A DNA stretch of 5,790 bases, taken from contig JARICB010000297.1 in assembly GCA_029264225.1 (NCBI GenBank), positions 1 to 5,790 of the forward strand, read 5' to 3'. The notes beneath the pieces were generated by a model. It did no database searches and had not been told where the DNA came from. It was given only the letters and a program-made list of their open reading frames with translations. Both the position numbers and the translations under genes were made by a program. Position 1 is the first letter of the stretch; each line of letters starts with the position of its first letter. This DNA comes from Nocardioides sp. GTDB taxonomy: Bacteria; Actinomycetota; Actinomycetes; Propionibacteriales; Nocardioidaceae. This document shows positions 5,278 through 5,790 of this stretch, piece after piece.

Positions 5278-5790
5278 TCGATCCGGCACCCGGTCAGGGG
5301 CGCTGGCGGCGTCGACGTTGGCGTGGTCCTTGAGCCAGAGCGCCACATAGACCAACGCCACGAGCACCGGAACTTCGATCAAGGGCCCGACGACGCCTGC
5401 CAGGGCTTCACCCGAGGTGAGGCCAAAGGTCGCAATCGCGACCGCGATGGCGAGCTCGAAGTTGTTACCCGCGGCGGTGAACGCGACCGTCGCAGTCTTG
5501 GCGTAGCCGAGCCCCAGACGAGCCGACACCGCCCAGGAGAGCGCGAACATGGTCACGAAATAGGCCAGCAGCGGTAGGGCAATACGGGCCACGTCGAGCG
5601 GGTTGCGGCTGATGGCATCACCTTGGAGGGCGAACAGCATCACGATGGTGAACAGCAACCCGTAGAGGGCGAAAGGTGAGATTCGCGGCAGGAACCGCTG
5701 CTCATACCAGTCGCGGCCCTTGACCCGTTCGCCGTAGGTGCGAGACAGGTAGCCAGCAGCCAGCGGGATGCCCAGGAAGATCAGGACACT
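5221..5790 (-). CDS. ACR3-type arsenite efflux permease, C-terminal half (5' end outside window)
   Basis: The visible 189 residues, read in from the right edge, match the second half of ACR3 (bile acid:sodium symporter/BART superfamily) permeases, which export arsenite [As(OH)3] and sometimes antimonite using the proton motive force. Typical ACR3 sequence includes GIPLAAGYLSRTYGE near the edge, RFLPRISPFALYGLLFTIV, the helix-8/9 segment YAKTATVAFTAAGNNFELAI and GVVGPLIEVPVLVALVYV. The essential helix-4 cysteine and the start codon lie outside the window, so completeness cannot be judged. Several hydrophobic segments are visible. After the last helix a 35-residue polar tail (from KDHANVD to the TAG stop) is longer than in typical ACR3 proteins, and its last 18 codons are antisense to the 3' end of tetR. 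A TTG at 5658 is an internal leucine codon, not the start. Confidence 0.9.
   Translation of the reverse strand, partial: SVLIFLGIPLAAGYLSRTYGERVKGRDWYEQRFLPRISPFALYGLLFTIVMLFALQGDAISRNPLDVARIALPLLAYFVTMFALSWAVSARLGLGYAKTATVAFTAAGNNFELAIAVAIATFGLTSGEALAGVVGPLIEVPVLVALVYVALWLKDHANVDAASAPDRVPDRSGVGGDQRGREPTAQEDA

Overview
The window is GC-rich and densely coding: nearly every base lies in a gene, start codons are mixed ATG/GTG, and adjacent genes overlap by 4 bp. With an MmpL-type transporter, a short CKTCGKTTWAGCG zinc-ribbon protein and an ArsR-rhodanese fusion, this points to an actinobacterium. That is inference from gene content and composition; no rRNA or other taxonomic marker is present.

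Left edge (+ strand, 1-761): the C-terminal part of an MmpL/RND-type membrane transporter, followed 29 bp later by a 56-residue cysteine-rich protein (591-761) with a good Shine-Dalgarno sequence. The last 51 bp of that small gene overlap, tail to tail, the end of the next operon.

Centre (- strand, 3484 down to 711): a four-gene, translationally coupled operon. In order of transcription it encodes an ArsR-type winged helix fused to a rhodanese domain, a four-helix membrane protein with a GCPVC motif, a membrane-anchored DsbA-like thioredoxin-fold protein (CSFC), and a CcdA/DsbD-type membrane electron carrier. Two junctions are 4-bp stop/start overlaps and the third overlaps by 8-17 bp. Together they look like a thiol or persulfide relay: CcdA would carry electrons across the membrane to the extracytoplasmic DsbA-like protein, the CPVC protein is an uncharacterised membrane partner, and the rhodanese-ArsR protein is the likely sensor and regulator. 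An 18-bp near-perfect palindrome covers the ribosome binding site of the first gene and is a candidate autoregulatory operator.

Right part: a sterol C-24-methyltransferase-like SAM-dependent methyltransferase (3556-4566, -) is divergent from a TetR-family regulator (4672-5277, +). Their 105-bp shared intergenic region carries a 33-bp imperfect palindrome, a strong candidate TetR operator. The tetR promoter predicted there would start transcription at or next to the ATG, giving a leaderless mRNA. The right edge (5221-5790, -) is the C-terminal half of an ACR3-type arsenite efflux permease, whose last 18 codons overlap the 3' end of tetR tail to tail.

The least described parts are the rhodanese-ArsR/CPVC/DsbA/CcdA operon and the TetR-controlled SMT-like methyltransferase. 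No tRNA, rRNA, CRISPR array, insertion sequence or clear intrinsic terminator was seen. The longest stretches outside genes are the 105-bp tetR/methyltransferase region and the roughly 70 bp ahead of the arsR-rhodanese gene.
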